Source: Shewanella sp. Arc9-LZ
Lineage (GTDB): Bacteria > Pseudomonadota > Gammaproteobacteria > Enterobacterales > Shewanellaceae
DNA: 64,000 nt
Direction of reading: 5' to 3'
Assembly: GCF_010092445.1 (NCBI RefSeq)
Contig: NZ_CP048031.1
Span: forward strand, 3,286,001-3,350,000
Shown: piece after piece, positions 35,001 to 45,895 of the stretch
How positions within the stretch are numbered: position 1 is the stretch's first letter
Layout of the letters: each line of letters starts with the position of its first letter
Made by a program: the position numbers and the translations under genes
Notes under the pieces: generated by a model
The model's input: only the letters and a program-made list of their open reading frames with translations
Databases searched by the model: none
Told to the model about the DNA's origin: nothing

Positions 35001-36917
35001 TTACTTCAGTGACTCAAGCTCTTCCCATCGCTCGAAGCAAACTTCTAAATTCTGTTCTTTTTCTGCCAACAACTGCAGTGTTTTATTGACCAAATCCTGC
35101 GGTTGATTATAAAAATCAGCACCCGCTATGGTTTGCTGCAATTGGGCAATATCTTGCTCGAGCTGTTCCATTTGGCTCGGAAGCGTATCTAATTCTTTTT
35201 GCAATTTGTAAGACAGTTTTTTGACTGCTTTCTCAGGGATACTGACAGGCTTTGTTTCAACCACTGCGGTAGGTTGGACAACATTAGTTGCAACAGGTTC
35301 CTCAGAATAAAACTTTGCACCTTGAGCAACAGCATCTTGGTAACCACCAACATACTCAGCCCATTGTCCATTGCCCGCAAACCACCAACTGCTGGTAACG
35401 GTATTGTCGATAAATGCTCTATCGTGGCTCACGATAAGTAATGTACCAGCAAAATCAGCAAGCAGTGACTCTAACAATTCTAACGTCTCAATATCAAGAT
35501 CGTTTGTTGGTTCATCGAGAATAATTAAATTGGCAGGGCGTAATAATAATCTCGCCAATAACAAACGGTTCTTCTCGCCACCAGAAAGTGCTTTTACCGG
35601 AGTACGAGCACGCATTGGCGAGAATAAGAAATCTTGTAGATAACTAAGAATATGGCGATCTTGGCCATTAATTGTGACGGTACTTTTACCCTCACCAACG
35701 TTTTCTTCTACTGTTTTTTCTGGGTCAAGCGCTTCACGATACTGGTCAAAATAGGCAACGTCTAGCTTAGTACCGACTTTAATTTCGCCAGATTGAGGCT
35801 GCAGCTTTTCAATTAACAGTTTGATTAGCGTTGATTTACCGCAACCATTTGGGCCAATTAACGCGATACGGTCACCACGTATGACAGTAGTACTGAAATC
35901 TTTAACTAAATTTTTATCAGGCAAATTATAGTTAACATTTTTAATATCAAATACTAACTTACCAGAGCGTTCGTTATCAGATACCGACATTTTGGCGTTA
36001 CCTTGACGGTTTAAGCGTTCACTACGTTCGGTACGTAGTGCTTTTAACGCTCGAACACGACCTTCATTTCGAGTACGTCGCGCTTTAACACCTTGGCGGA
36101 TCCAGGTTTCTTCGTCGGCAAGTTTTTTATCAAAATGAGCGTTTTTCTCAGCTTCAACTCGTAACCATTCTTGCTTACCATCTAAATAAACTTGATAGTT
36201 ACCTGGAAATGAGACCACTACACCACGATCTAAATCGACGATACGCGTTGCCATTCTTTGAATAAAACCACGGTCATGGCTTACAAATACGATAGCGCCT
36301 TTAAAGCTTAATAAAAATTGCTCTAACCATTCAATGGTATCGATATCTAAATGGTTGGTAGGTTCGTCAAGCAGTAATAAATCAGGATTAACAACAAGGG
36401 CACGAGCTAACGCCACTTTACGCTGCCAACCACCAGACAATTCATTTAATGGCTTATCCGGATCTAGACCTAACAACTGACAGTTTTGGATAATGCGTGA
36501 ATCTAATTGCCAGCCGTCATTGTGATCTAACACTTCCTGAAGACGTTGCATTTGATTCAGCATACGATCCATCTGCTCAGGATTAGCATCTGCAACATCG
36601 TGTGATAATTGATGATACTGTTCTAACGCTTCACCAATTTCTTTCAAACCCGCTGCTATATAAGAGTAAACCGATCCGGTTTCTGCTTTAGGAGGGTCTT
36701 GCTGTAAACGACTGACGTTAACGTCATTTGCAATATTAAACTCACCATCATCAAGTAATACATCACCTGATAATACTTTCATTAAACTTGATTTACCGGC
36801 GCCATTACGCCCAACAATACACACGCGCTCACCAGGTTCAATGGTAAAATCTGCATTTAGCAGCAAAGGAATGTAACCGTAGGCTAACGAGCCATTATTA
36901 ATGCGTACCAGACTCAA
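35001..36917 (-). CDS. uup: ABC-F ATPase Uup
   Basis: Soluble ribosome-associated ATPase of the ABC-F group; E. coli Uup helps ribosome assembly and affects transposon excision. Seen: 638 residues with two ATPase cassettes (Walker A GRNGAGKSSL near 36-45 and GPNGCGKSTL near 355-364; signatures LSGGW and LSGGE; Walker B LLLDEPTNHLD and LIILDEPTNDLD), the ABC-F linker between them (about 235-320), and a C-terminal coiled coil (about 570-635) that in Uup binds DNA. One base separates it from the glutaredoxin-like gene upstream. Confidence 0.95.
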   Translation of the reverse strand: MSLVRINNGSLAYGYIPLLLNADFTIEPGERVCIVGRNGAGKSSLMKVLSGDVLLDDGEFNIANDVNVSRLQQDPPKAETGSVYSYIAAGLKEIGEALEQYHQLSHDVADANPEQMDRMLNQMQRLQEVLDHNDGWQLDSRIIQNCQLLGLDPDKPLNELSGGWQRKVALARALVVNPDLLLLDEPTNHLDIDTIEWLEQFLLSFKGAIVFVSHDRGFIQRMATRIVDLDRGVVVSFPGNYQVYLDGKQEWLRVEAEKNAHFDKKLADEETWIRQGVKARRTRNEGRVRALKALRTERSERLNRQGNAKMSVSDNERSGKLVFDIKNVNYNLPDKNLVKDFSTTVIRGDRIALIGPNGCGKSTLIKLLIEKLQPQSGEIKVGTKLDVAYFDQYREALDPEKTVEENVGEGKSTVTINGQDRHILSYLQDFLFSPMRARTPVKALSGGEKNRLLLARLLLRPANLIILDEPTNDLDIETLELLESLLADFAGTLLIVSHDRAFIDNTVTSSWWFAGNGQWAEYVGGYQDAVAQGAKFYSEEPVATNVVQPTAVVETKPVSIPEKAVKKLSYKLQKELDTLPSQMEQLEQDIAQLQQTIAGADFYNQPQDLVNKTLQLLAEKEQNLEVCFERWEELESLK

Positions 36918-36918
36918 T

Positions 36919-37155
36919 CTAAACTCCTAAAAATTCTTGTAATTGTGCGGCATCGAAAGGCCAGAATAACTCACGTTCGCCCTGTACAAATACAGGAATG
37001 CTCATGCCATAACGCTCTGCAAGTGATGCGTTATCACAAATATCGATGTGCTGATAATGTATTGCGGTTTGATCAACCAATTTTTGAGCTATTTCACACA
37101 GATGACAACCCTCGGTGTGAAATAGCACATAGGCGACTGAACTATTTTTTAGCAT
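36919..37155 (-). CDS. Glutaredoxin-like protein (DUF836 type)
   Basis: Small thioredoxin-fold protein. Seen: 78 residues with a CxxC redox site in EGCHLCEIA (Cys17, Cys20), the cis-Pro in MSIPVFV and a C-terminal [10 protein letters not shown] helix. The size fits DUF836 rather than classical glutaredoxin. It overlaps the 3' end of rlmKL by 14 bases and lies one base before uup, so all three should be co-transcribed. Substrate is unknown. Confidence 0.88.
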   Translation of the reverse strand: MLKNSSVAYVLFHTEGCHLCEIAQKLVDQTAIHYQHIDICDNASLAERYGMSIPVFVQGERELFWPFDAAQLQEFLGV

Positions 37156-39280
37156 GAGTCAGTAGCCAAACATTATGGATATGTGGATTACGTTTATAAT
37201 CCAGCGGTAAACATAAATGGTCGATATTAGTCACGTCGATACCTGCTTGGTTCAACGCCTCGATATCCATTTTAAATTTACGTTTGTTGTTTGAGAAGAT
37301 AAGCTCGCCATTTGGAGAAAGTAGCTTAATCAAGCCACCTAACATCTCTGCATGATCGCGTTGCACATCCCAACTGTCTTCCATACGTTTTGAATTTGAA
37401 AACGTCGGTGGGTCGATAAAAATGAGTTCATATTTCTGATGGCTATTATCTTTTATCCACTGCAAACAGTCTGCTTGAATAAAGTCGTATTTAGCGCCAG
37501 ACAAACCATTTAAGGCAAAGTTTTCTTTGGCCCAATTGATGTAGGTATTAGACATGTCGATGGTAGTAACTGATTTAGCTCCGCCGATCGCAGCATGTAC
37601 TGATGCAGACCCAGTGTAAGCGAATAAATTAAGGACATTTTTGCCTTTTGATTTATCGCCAACCAGTTTACGTGTAACTCGATGATCAAGGAACAAACCT
37701 GTATCGAGATAACCGGTTAAGTTAAGTTTAAATTTAGCACCATATTCTTCAGTGATAACTTCAACTTTACGTTCGTCAATTTTTTGATATTGGTTAGCAC
37801 CCTTCTGACGTTCACGAGTTTTCAAGGTGATACGATCAGGATGAATCCCTAACGCCCCAGGCAAGGCTAATAGCACATCACTAATACGGCGTTTAGTCAC
37901 CGCTTCAGGAATAGTTGCTGGAGCTGAATATTCTTGAATAACAACATAATCGACGTATCTATCAATGGCGACGTTGTATTCAGGTAAATCAGCATCATAT
38001 AAACGATAACTGTCTATGCGCTCTTTTTTAGCCCATTTTTCAAACTGTTTAACATTCTTTTTAATACGATTCGCAAATGCTGGCGCAATGTCGATAATAT
38101 CAACACCTTCAGGCAATTCAGGCACGTCGCGGCGGGTACTGTTGGCGTGTAAGGTATAAATGTTAAAAGCACATTCTAATGCGCCGTTGAACATTTTCAT
38201 CTGCTTGTCAGCTTTTAGTTTAAGCGATGATATAAGTTCAACATCACTGCACAACATAGCTATTTTCCAGCCACCAAACTCTTTTTTAAACTTATCACCG
38301 AGTTGGTAATAAAGTTGTAAAAGCTCAGTAACATTACCCAAACGCTCACCGTAAGGCGGGTTAGAAATCAAAAAGCCTTCACTTACAGGAGGTGTTACAT
38401 CGAGCGCATCTGACACGCTAAATTCAATTAATTCAGCAACACCAGCATTATCAGCATTGCGCTTAGCGATAGAAATCAGGTGAGGTTCGATGTCTGAACC
38501 GTAAAATTTAAGCTTACAACGAGTTTTGCCCAAGGTTGCACGCGCTTGAGCTTCGTCAAAAATAACCTGCCACATTGCTTTATTGTGACTTTGCCAATTT
38601 TCGAAACCAAATTTCTCACGTTTTAGTCCAGGCGCAATATCAGCAGCCATTAATGCCGCTTCTATTAATACCGTGCCGCTGCCACAAAATGGGTCAAGCA
38701 CAGTAATAGGATTAGCTTGCCAACCACTGCGAACCAACATATTGGCAGCGAGGTTTTCTTTTAATGGTGCTTCACCCGTAGTTGAACGGTATCCGCGTTG
38801 GTGTAAAGAAGCGCCTGAGAAATTCATTGAAATAGTCAGTTGACCATTACGATAATGGGCATCAATTTTAAAATCTGGATTGACACGTTCTACATCGGGA
38901 CGAGGAGTACCATCATCACGAAAACGGTCAACTACAGCATCTTTAATTTTCAGCGCACCAAATTGAGTGTTATTAATGAAACCACCCGTGCCGTGAAAAT
39001 CAATACTGAAGGTTTTTTTATGGGAAAAATGCGATGGCCAATCAATGCAGTATGCTGCGTTATAAAGTTGCTCTGCAGAATCACAAGCTCCTTTATAGAT
39101 GACTAATACGATACGGCTCGCTAAACGAGTCCATAATGTAATGCGATAAGCCAGCTCTAATGAAGCAGAAAAATATACTCCAGCAACACTTTCTTTAACG
39201 TCGGTTGCTCCGAACTCTTTAAGTTCAGAAGCAAGGCTATATTCGAAACCCTTTGGGGCTGCAGCAAAAAAATTAAACAT
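37142..39280 (-). CDS. rlmL: 23S rRNA methyltransferase RlmKL
   Basis: Bifunctional enzyme making m2G2445 and m7G2069 in 23S rRNA. Seen: 712 residues. A THUMP domain (about 45-155) is followed by a first methyltransferase (about 160-390) with the DPFCGSGT cofactor loop and catalytic NPPYGERLG, and a second (about 450-705) with [14 protein letters not shown] and [12 protein letters not shown]. The length matches E. coli RlmL (702). It is first in the rlmKL-glutaredoxin-uup-DUF3466 run. Confidence 0.96.
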   Translation of the reverse strand: MFNFFAAAPKGFEYSLASELKEFGATDVKESVAGVYFSASLELAYRITLWTRLASRIVLVIYKGACDSAEQLYNAAYCIDWPSHFSHKKTFSIDFHGTGGFINNTQFGALKIKDAVVDRFRDDGTPRPDVERVNPDFKIDAHYRNGQLTISMNFSGASLHQRGYRSTTGEAPLKENLAANMLVRSGWQANPITVLDPFCGSGTVLIEAALMAADIAPGLKREKFGFENWQSHNKAMWQVIFDEAQARATLGKTRCKLKFYGSDIEPHLISIAKRNADNAGVAELIEFSVSDALDVTPPVSEGFLISNPPYGERLGNVTELLQLYYQLGDKFKKEFGGWKIAMLCSDVELISSLKLKADKQMKMFNGALECAFNIYTLHANSTRRDVPELPEGVDIIDIAPAFANRIKKNVKQFEKWAKKERIDSYRLYDADLPEYNVAIDRYVDYVVIQEYSAPATIPEAVTKRRISDVLLALPGALGIHPDRITLKTRERQKGANQYQKIDERKVEVITEEYGAKFKLNLTGYLDTGLFLDHRVTRKLVGDKSKGKNVLNLFAYTGSASVHAAIGGAKSVTTIDMSNTYINWAKENFALNGLSGAKYDFIQADCLQWIKDNSHQKYELIFIDPPTFSNSKRMEDSWDVQRDHAEMLGGLIKLLSPNGELIFSNNKRKFKMDIEALNQAGIDVTNIDHLCLPLDYKRNPHIHNVWLLTHAKK

Positions 39281-39468
39281 GTATTAGTCAGTCATCGGTT
39301 ACGCAAAATTCAGTGCAGCATTATACCTGCTCAAACACATAACCCCAACGACTTATCGAAATGGACGGTTAAAATCCCTTATTTTTGGGTTAATTTGGCA
39401 ATATCGTACGATAAAGCAGTGACTCGCTTATTTTACCAGCAAACAAATAGCTATCGCCTAGATTTTAC

Positions 39469-39497
39469 TTGCAAATATAAACGGGGATCGCTATAGT
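39469..39497 (+). promoter_or_regulatory. Promoter of the initiator tRNA array
   Basis: TTGCAA (39469-39474), a 17-base spacer, TATAGT (39492-39497), and the G/C discriminator CGCCCCGC before the expected start near 39505. This is the only clear promoter before the array. The rest of 39281-39575 shows no gene. Confidence 0.75.
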
Positions 39498-39575
39498 TCG
39501 CCCCGCTTTGAAGCAGACCGTTAAACACGCTAACTAGCCAGTTTAATAAGATGAATTAAAGCAGCGTCAATCGGA

Positions 39576-39651
<76 letters not shown>

Positions 39652-39696
39652 TTTCTTTAGTCAATAGAATTAAAATAATTGATAGCGTTTATCGGA

Positions 39697-39772
<76 letters not shown>

Positions 39773-39817
39773 TTTCTTTAATCAATAGAATAAAAATAAT
39801 TGATAGCGTTTATCGGA

Positions 39818-39893
<76 letters not shown>

Positions 39894-39938
39894 TTTCTTT
39901 AGTCAATAGAATTAAAATAATTGATAGCGTTTATCGGA

Positions 39939-40014
<76 letters not shown>

Positions 40015-40058
40015 TTTCTTTAGTCAATAGAATAAAAATAATTGATAGTGTTTTCGGA

Positions 40059-40155
40059 CGCAGGATATAGTAACTGGTAGTTTGTCGGGCTTAGATTTTT
40101 ATCAATAAAGAGTCGAAGGTCGTAGTTTTTTTATCAAGTCCTACTCCCGCAACCA
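40059..40155 (+). pseudogene. Decayed initiator tRNA, copy 5
   Basis: Ninety-seven bases aligned to the intact gene. The 5' part has several G/C to A/T changes (CGCAGGATATAGTAACTGG). About 15 extra bases (within TTAGATTTTTATCAATAAAG) replace the anticodon loop, and about six extra bases (TTTTTTTATC) break the T arm. The 3' acceptor strand and CCA are intact. It cannot fold as a tRNA or show a CAT anticodon in place. Confidence 0.9.
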
Positions 40156-40199
40156 TTTCTTTAGTCAATAGAATAAAAATAATTGATAGTGTTTTCGGA

Positions 40200-40296
40200 C
40201 GCAGGATATAGTAACTGGTAGTTTGTCGGGCTTAGATTTTTATCAATAAAGAGTCGAAGGTCGTAGTTTTTTTATCAAGTCCTACTCTCGCAACCA
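40200..40296 (+). pseudogene. Decayed initiator tRNA, copy 6
   Basis: Same lesions as copy 5 base for base, apart from CTACTCTCG for CTACTCCCG in the acceptor strand. It lies 141 bases after copy 5, so the damaged unit was itself duplicated. Confidence 0.9.
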
Positions 40297-40342
40297 TTTC
40301 TTTCGTCAATAGAATTAAAATAATTGATAGCGTTTTATCGGA

Positions 40343-40418
<76 letters not shown>

Positions 40419-40676
40419 TTTTCTATTGTTATACCTTTCCTTTTAATTCCCCTGCTTTAATTATCTGCACCTAGAACTATATCTTTATCGTGCCCCTATT
40501 TTTATATTTTAATCTCAATCTCACATCTTAATTAATTTTTATAGCTCGTCCAGAGTATGAAATGATTAATGTCACTCGCCGGACTCAAAAAATAAAAGCT
40601 GTTATGAGCCCAGACGACATTTATATCCCCAGCCCCAAAAATATTAACGTCATCAGTTGAGTCTCTTTCTAGTGCG

Positions 40677-41039
40677 TTATTTTGATGTTGGTAGCGATAA
40701 TTTCCACCAACTCAGCATCCCACCTTCAAGTTGATATACATCAGTAAATCCAAACTGTTTAAGTTTTCTAACCCCAGGGATACTGCGATGGGCAGAGAGA
40801 CATATCACGACAGTTGTTATCTCTGGTGATAATTCAAGCTGCTTTATCGTATCAATAGAAAGCGACGTGATAGGTAGGTTTTTAGAGCCTTCAACATGCG
40901 ACTTGTGCCATTCCATTTTTGAGCGAACATCTACAATCTGAATATCATTCTTCTGAAGTCGTTTATGTAATTCTTGGGCGCTCATTTCGGGTACTTTTCC
41001 AAACGGTAGCCACTGACACAGTTTCTTTAATATCGACAT
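40677..41039 (-). CDS. Rhodanese-like sulfurtransferase domain protein
   Basis: Single rhodanese domain of 120 residues. Seen: VDVRSKMEWHKSHVEGSKNL (CH2A motif) and active-site Cys80 in CLSAHRSIPG, then LEGGMLSWW near the end. The Cys loop is six residues long, as in sulfur-transferring rhodaneses. The first ~15 residues (LKKLCQWLPFG) could form a short amphipathic helix. It stands alone on the minus strand after the tRNA array. The sulfur acceptor is unknown. Confidence 0.87.
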   Translation of the reverse strand: MSILKKLCQWLPFGKVPEMSAQELHKRLQKNDIQIVDVRSKMEWHKSHVEGSKNLPITSLSIDTIKQLELSPEITTVVICLSAHRSIPGVRKLKQFGFTDVYQLEGGMLSWWKLSLPTSK

Positions 41040-41438
41040 CTATGCATTCCTAATATTGATTTCTAATGTGTATGCTTAACTAAAGCCGGATTCAGAGGCA
41101 TTCATTACCAAGCCATCAAGCTAAATAGTGACAAGTTAACTTTATGGAAAACATCATCATGAATGGCGATTGCCTTTCCTATGTCTAATGTCTAATGTCT
41201 AATGTCTACCACATAAGTCGCTTCATCAAGCTTTGAACCACTGATATTTAATATTTATATCACTGATTTGATATCTAACATTAAACAACAACCATGATAT
41301 CGAGCTTCTATTTGAAATGTTTATGCTCTGGGGTTAGATGATACAACAGTAATATATTGACCATTCAATCATACAACACTGGTTTTTCTATTGACGAGTA
41401 TTGCTGTCGGCGATTGTGCGCAACAACGCGTAAACAAA
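41040..41438. other. Intergenic region, no gene seen
   Basis: About 400 bases between the rhodanese start and the terminator of the SPOUT methyltransferase gene. It is AT-rich; the only structure I see is the short tandem repeat at 41181-41208. Confidence 0.5.
41181..41208. repeat. Tandem repeat, ATGTCTA x4
   Basis: Four exact copies of ATGTCTA in an intergenic region; a short slippage-prone tract. Confidence 0.85.
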
Positions 41439-41466
41439 AATGCCGAATGATTTCTCATTCGGCATT
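41439..41466 (-). terminator. Terminator of the SPOUT methyltransferase operon
   Basis: AATGCCGAATGA-TTTC-TCATTCGGCATT; on the minus strand it is followed by TTTTTGTTT. It lies 27 bases past the stop of the last operon gene. Confidence 0.85.
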
Positions 41467-41492
41467 ATCTAAAGTGCAATACGGTTATTTCA

Positions 41493-42041
41493 TCAAAGTG
41501 ACTTCAACCAGTGTTTCACTTTGGTGCGATTATTATTGTCACGACTTTGCTTAATTAATTCATCATCAGCTTTAATTTGACTCGTTTTAGCCAACCGGTC
41601 ATAGAGCAAAACATTCACAGATGCAGCTAAATTCATACACCCTACAGTCGGTACATACACAACATCATCAGCAGCATCAATTAATTGCTGTGGAATAGTG
41701 CCGTCTTCCGGACCGAATATATAAAAGGCATTATCTGGATGAGAGAATAAAGGCAACGGAGTCGCCCCAACGACAAGATCGACACAGACTATGGTTGCGC
41801 CATCAGGCACACTATCGAGTAATGACTCAACACCAATTAAAGGAATACGCTTGGCAGCATCTTTAGTGTCAACATCGTATTGAGCATCACCCGACTTAGC
41901 CGCCAATTCATAACGTTTTCCTGTATAGCAAACGTTATCAACACCGTAGCAACCAGCTGCTCGCATAATGCCGCCAACATTGACCGGCGTTTTGGGATTA
42001 ACTAAACCTATAGTGACTTGTTGCAATGAGGAATTTACCAT
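41493..42041 (-). CDS. TrmH/SpoU-family RNA methyltransferase
   Basis: SAM-dependent RNA 2'-O-methyltransferase with the SPOUT knot. Seen: 182 residues with NPKTPVNVGGIMRAAGCYGV (motif 1), FIFGPEDGT-like IFGPEDGTIP (motif 2) and NLAASVNVLLYDR (motif 3). The length is close to TrmL but the sequence is not typical for it, so the target nucleotide is left open. Last gene of the prmB-aroC run, 23 bases after yfcL. Confidence 0.85.
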   Translation of the reverse strand: MVNSSLQQVTIGLVNPKTPVNVGGIMRAAGCYGVDNVCYTGKRYELAAKSGDAQYDVDTKDAAKRIPLIGVESLLDSVPDGATIVCVDLVVGATPLPLFSHPDNAFYIFGPEDGTIPQQLIDAADDVVYVPTVGCMNLAASVNVLLYDRLAKTSQIKADDELIKQSRDNNNRTKVKHWLKSL

Positions 42042-42064
42042 AAAAGCTGTTTATCTATTCCGGG

Positions 42065-42343
42065 TTATGCCGCTTGAGCGACAATACGTTGACGTAACTG
42101 CTGCCATGCAGCTTCCACTAATGAAAAATCATGTTCATCTAATTCTTCATTTGCCAACGCAAGACATTTAACCAACTTTAGATCAAGTGCAGGTAAATCT
42201 TGTTCAGGTTCGACTTCTAATTCAGCTAATACAACGGCGACGTGGCCTTGTAAATAACCACAAGCAAATAACGCATCGTCATCGCTGTGGCTAACACTGT
42301 CTTCAATCCAAGACTCTAATGCTGCATCGTACTGTTCTAACAT
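42065..42343 (-). CDS. yfcL: YfcL family protein
   Basis: Small acidic protein of unknown function. Seen: 92 residues with SDDDALFACGYLQGHV, matching E. coli YfcL (SDDELFASGYLRGH), and a second helical half. E. coli yfcL is also downstream of prmB-aroC. It lies three bases after the ATP-NAD kinase-like gene, so the two are co-translated. Confidence 0.88.
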   Translation of the reverse strand: MLEQYDAALESWIEDSVSHSDDDALFACGYLQGHVAVVLAELEVEPEQDLPALDLKLVKCLALANEELDEHDFSLVEAAWQQLRQRIVAQAA

Positions 42344-42346
42344 GTT

Positions 42347-43501
42347 CTAGTTCTCCACTAAATCTGGGTTGGCTACTTGATACATTACGTAATCATGGTA
42401 ACCCGTGACTATTTTGTAATAGCCAGTGAGTGCTTTATCTAATTCAGGGTCGCCACTATCCACAATTAATGGCCTACCTTCAAGTGCTTTTAGCTTAGTT
42501 TTTGTGGCCAGGATTAAAATATTGTCTTTTTCTAGTTGCCGGATCAGTTCCGGTGACAACTGCTGATTGCCACGACCCAATATATGCCCTTGCCCACCGA
42601 TTAATGTAATCACTAGCTTGACGCTAGAATACCTTTTTTTATCGGCAATCAACGCGAGTAATTGTTGCGCGGTAACATCCTTAGCAATCACGCTTTTATG
42701 CTGAATAACATCAACACCAAGCAAAGTATTTTCTAAACCAAGGTCTTCCATGACTGCCGCTACGGTGCTGCCTGAACCCATGATATAAAGCTCATCGTCC
42801 ATTGATTCAATCACATCGGCGGCAATATCGGCCAACACTAATTCATCAACTTCTTTACCGCCCATTTTGACTGCTTGTATATATCGTGGCGCAGCTGGAA
42901 CCGTCATTTCACCAAATCGTTTCGCTTTTACAATCCCCTGCCTAAACGCGATCTCATCAATGTCCATTACATCAGCAGACATTAAGCTCACGAGTTCACC
43001 TTTAAGTAACATGCTGACAACGAGCCCAGAAGCATGCGGGGTAATACCGTATACACCCGAGTGAATTTTAACACCAGCTGGTACACCTAACACCGGAAAT
43101 GAATCATCAACCACGGCATAAATATCGCGGGCAGTACCATCACCACCAGCAAACAGTAACAAATCTAATTGATGATCGAGTAAGCATTTAACCGCTTGTT
43201 GGGTATCTATTGCAGACGTTTTTTCAATTGAGGTTGTTTCTAACGCGGTATATACATCTTGAGTCGAAAAACCCATTTGACGACATAAGCTCCCGCCCAT
43301 ATCACCAGATGCAGTAATAATATCGATTTGTTTAACGAAAGGTAAAATGACATCCAGAGCTTGTTGCATGCGTTGTTGTGCTTTGGGAATAGCACCTTTG
43401 GCAATAGCTTCTACGGCAACGCCGTCAGAGCCTTTTAAACCGACACTGCCTCCAAGGCCAGCTAATGGATTAATGATTACCCCTAAGCGAAAACGTTTCA
43501 C
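42347..43501 (-). CDS. ATP-NAD kinase family protein (AcoX-like)
   Basis: Seen: 384 residues, longer than NAD kinase (~290), with the family's N-terminal INPLAGLGG, nucleotide site FAGGDGTARD (about 118-127) and a later IMGSGSTVAAVMEDLG. Known: this subgroup groups with AcoX and poorly studied NAD-kinase relatives; the substrate is not known. The GGDGT core is intact, so phosphate transfer is plausible. It lies 71 bases after the MFS gene and overlaps no neighbour. Confidence 0.82.
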   Translation of the reverse strand: MKRFRLGVIINPLAGLGGSVGLKGSDGVAVEAIAKGAIPKAQQRMQQALDVILPFVKQIDIITASGDMGGSLCRQMGFSTQDVYTALETTSIEKTSAIDTQQAVKCLLDHQLDLLLFAGGDGTARDIYAVVDDSFPVLGVPAGVKIHSGVYGITPHASGLVVSMLLKGELVSLMSADVMDIDEIAFRQGIVKAKRFGEMTVPAAPRYIQAVKMGGKEVDELVLADIAADVIESMDDELYIMGSGSTVAAVMEDLGLENTLLGVDVIQHKSVIAKDVTAQQLLALIADKKRYSSVKLVITLIGGQGHILGRGNQQLSPELIRQLEKDNILILATKTKLKALEGRPLIVDSGDPELDKALTGYYKIVTGYHDYVMYQVANPDLVEN

Positions 43502-43572
43502 ACTGACTCCTTGCTGATTACATAACTTCTGTGTCTAAAAATGAAGAGTAAATGAATGACCTAGTTAACCAA

Positions 43573-44745
43573 TTATGTATTAGTCGCTGGTTGGCCATTA
43601 ATATTGGGGATAAGCAATACCGCTATCATTGATAAAAATGCACAAGCTGCCGCAAATACCCAAACCCACATAGTGCTACTACCATCACCCCAAATCATGC
43701 CACTTATCCACGTGCCTAATGCGCCACCCACACCAAAACTGACACTGGCGTATAACGCTTGGCCAGTACTTCGATGACTGATGGAAAAATGACGGTGAAT
43801 GAAATGGATTGAAGCGGCATGGACTAAACCAAAAGTGAAAGCATGTAATAGTTGGCTGATGACCAATAATGAAACGTGTTCAACACCAAATGCCAACAAT
43901 AACCAACGAATGGCAGTTAACAGAATGCTCACCACAAGCAATACTCGAATACCGTATTGGCGAATAAGACGGGATGAATAAAAGAAAATAACAATTTCAG
44001 CTAGCACGCCTAAGGCAACTAGCATTCCAGCGATGGTCTCAGAGTAGCCAACCTGCTTTAGATATAATACAAAAAAACCATAAAATGGTCCGACACTCAT
44101 CTGCAATAACATTGCAGATAGCATAAACCACACTAATGATTTATCAAATGTAAGTTTAGGACGCTCAGATTTATTGACTACAACACTACGGTTAGCGGGT
44201 AAAGGCAATGAGCAAGCAAACAAACCTAAAAACAGTATCATCCCCATATAAGGCAACACTTCGGGGCCCCAGTGATCAATCGCTAATCCACCACTTATCA
44301 CCAAAATAATATAACCAACACTGCCCCAACTTCGAATGGCACCATAACGTTCAGCTTTATCACCAAGCGTTTCTAACGTAATCACTTCTAACTGAGCAAG
44401 AATGGAATTCCAAAAGAAAGTGTATATGGCTAAACTAACCGCAAGATACATGAAGCTGCCGTCGAAGAAAAAACTGGTATAGGTAATCGCTGCAGCAAAG
44501 GAGCCAAGCTTTATCAATTCTGCTCGCATACCAGTGCGATCGGCTACAGCCGCCCATACGTTAGGCGCGACAATTCGAGTGGCCATTAAAATGGCCAACA
44601 AAAAACCTATCTCTTGGGCATTGAAACCTCGGCTATCAAAGAAAACCCCCAAATAGGGAACCATGATGCCAAGAATAGAAAAGAAAAAGAAATAACAAGC
44701 GCTGAGCCAGCGTAAATCTGGTTCAGCGGGTTTCAATGAGGACAT
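43573..44745 (-). CDS. MFS transporter, 3-phenylpropionate (HcaT)-like
   Basis: Seen: 390 residues, 12 predicted membrane helices, with the group's opening FFFFSILGIMVPYLGVFFDS, GFNAQEIGFLLAILMATRIV and RYGAIRSWGSVGYI, all typical of the HcaT/nucleoside-type MFS_1-like branch. The start codon shares a base with the aroC stop, so translation is coupled. The substrate is unknown; aroC next door is not evidence for an aromatic one. Confidence 0.83.
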   Translation of the reverse strand: MSSLKPAEPDLRWLSACYFFFFSILGIMVPYLGVFFDSRGFNAQEIGFLLAILMATRIVAPNVWAAVADRTGMRAELIKLGSFAAAITYTSFFFDGSFMYLAVSLAIYTFFWNSILAQLEVITLETLGDKAERYGAIRSWGSVGYIILVISGGLAIDHWGPEVLPYMGMILFLGLFACSLPLPANRSVVVNKSERPKLTFDKSLVWFMLSAMLLQMSVGPFYGFFVLYLKQVGYSETIAGMLVALGVLAEIVIFFYSSRLIRQYGIRVLLVVSILLTAIRWLLLAFGVEHVSLLVISQLLHAFTFGLVHAASIHFIHRHFSISHRSTGQALYASVSFGVGGALGTWISGMIWGDGSSTMWVWVFAAACAFLSMIAVLLIPNINGQPATNT

Positions 44746-45839
44746 TATCGCATTCCGATAACGGGTGTTTGACTAGTAACATCTTGGTTTTGCGCACGAT
44801 GTCTTAACAAGTGATCCATCAATACAATCGCGAGCATCGCTTCAGCAATAGGCACGGCGCGAATACCCACACAAGGATCATGACGACCTTTGGTGATCAT
44901 ATCGATTGTTTCGCCCTGCACTGTCATGCTTTGACCTGGTACGCTAATGCTCGAGGTAGGTTTTAGCGCAATATGAGCCACAACAGGTTGGCCAGATGAA
45001 ATGCCGCCCAATACGCCACCTGCATGGTTAGATGCAAAACCTTGTGGTGACATTAAATCACGACCTTCAGAGCCTTTCTGAGTAACAACGCCAAAACCAT
45101 CACCAATTTCAACACCTTTAACGGCATTAATGCCCATTAACGCATGCGCGATATCAGCATCAAGGCGATCAAATACGGGTTCGCCTAATCCCACAGGAAC
45201 ACCAGTGGCTGCAACAGTAATTTTGGCGCCTATTGAATCACCAGATTTACGTAAGCCACGCATGTACTCATCTAATGCTTCTAATTTACTGGCATCAGGG
45301 AAGAAAAATGCATTTTGCTCAATTTGAGTCAAATCAATAGTGTCAGCACTAATAGGTCCTAGCTGAGCAAGATAGCCATGAATTTCAATGCCGTGCACTT
45401 GCTTGAGGTATTTTTTTGCTATCGCACCTGCGGCAACTCGCATTGCCGTTTCACGTGCAGACGAGCGCCCGCCGCCACGGTAATCACGCATGCCATACTT
45501 TTGTTGGTAGGTATAATCTGCATGACCAGGACGAAACGTGTCTTTAATATCTGAATAGTCTTGGCTACGTTGATCGGTATTCTCAATCAACAAACCAATA
45601 GAGGTGCCAGTGGTTTTACCTTCAAACACTCCTGACAAAATTCTTACTTCATCAGCTTCACGGCGTGCCGTTGTATAACGTGACGTGCCAGGACGACGAC
45701 GGTCTAAATCATGTTGCATATCTTCAACGGTTAACTCCAGTCCTGGAGGGCAGCCATCAATGATACAACCTAAAGCAACACCATGGCTTTCACCAAATGT
45801 TGTAACAACAAAGTTTTGACCAATACTATTTCCTGACAT
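44745..45839 (-). CDS. aroC: Chorismate synthase AroC
   Basis: Converts EPSP to chorismate, last step of the shikimate pathway, using reduced FMN. Seen: 364 residues with the three family signatures [18 protein letters not shown] (14-31), [19 protein letters not shown] (about 121-139) and [17 protein letters not shown] (about 325-341). Length and motifs are those of the E. coli enzyme. It follows prmB by 56 bases on the same strand, the usual gammaproteobacterial order. Confidence 0.98.
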   Translation of the reverse strand: MSGNSIGQNFVVTTFGESHGVALGCIIDGCPPGLELTVEDMQHDLDRRRPGTSRYTTARREADEVRILSGVFEGKTTGTSIGLLIENTDQRSQDYSDIKDTFRPGHADYTYQQKYGMRDYRGGGRSSARETAMRVAAGAIAKKYLKQVHGIEIHGYLAQLGPISADTIDLTQIEQNAFFFPDASKLEALDEYMRGLRKSGDSIGAKITVAATGVPVGLGEPVFDRLDADIAHALMGINAVKGVEIGDGFGVVTQKGSEGRDLMSPQGFASNHAGGVLGGISSGQPVVAHIALKPTSSISVPGQSMTVQGETIDMITKGRHDPCVGIRAVPIAEAMLAIVLMDHLLRHRAQNQDVTSQTPVIGMR

Positions 45840-45895
45840 GCGCGTTAACTACCTCTATTAATTATTCACTTCATTGAGTGCGATTCTTGTCGCTA

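Noticed and set aside
41181..41208. ATGTCTA repeat as a CRISPR or origin iteron
   Set aside because: Seven-base units with no spacers, only four copies, and no replication or cas gene nearby.
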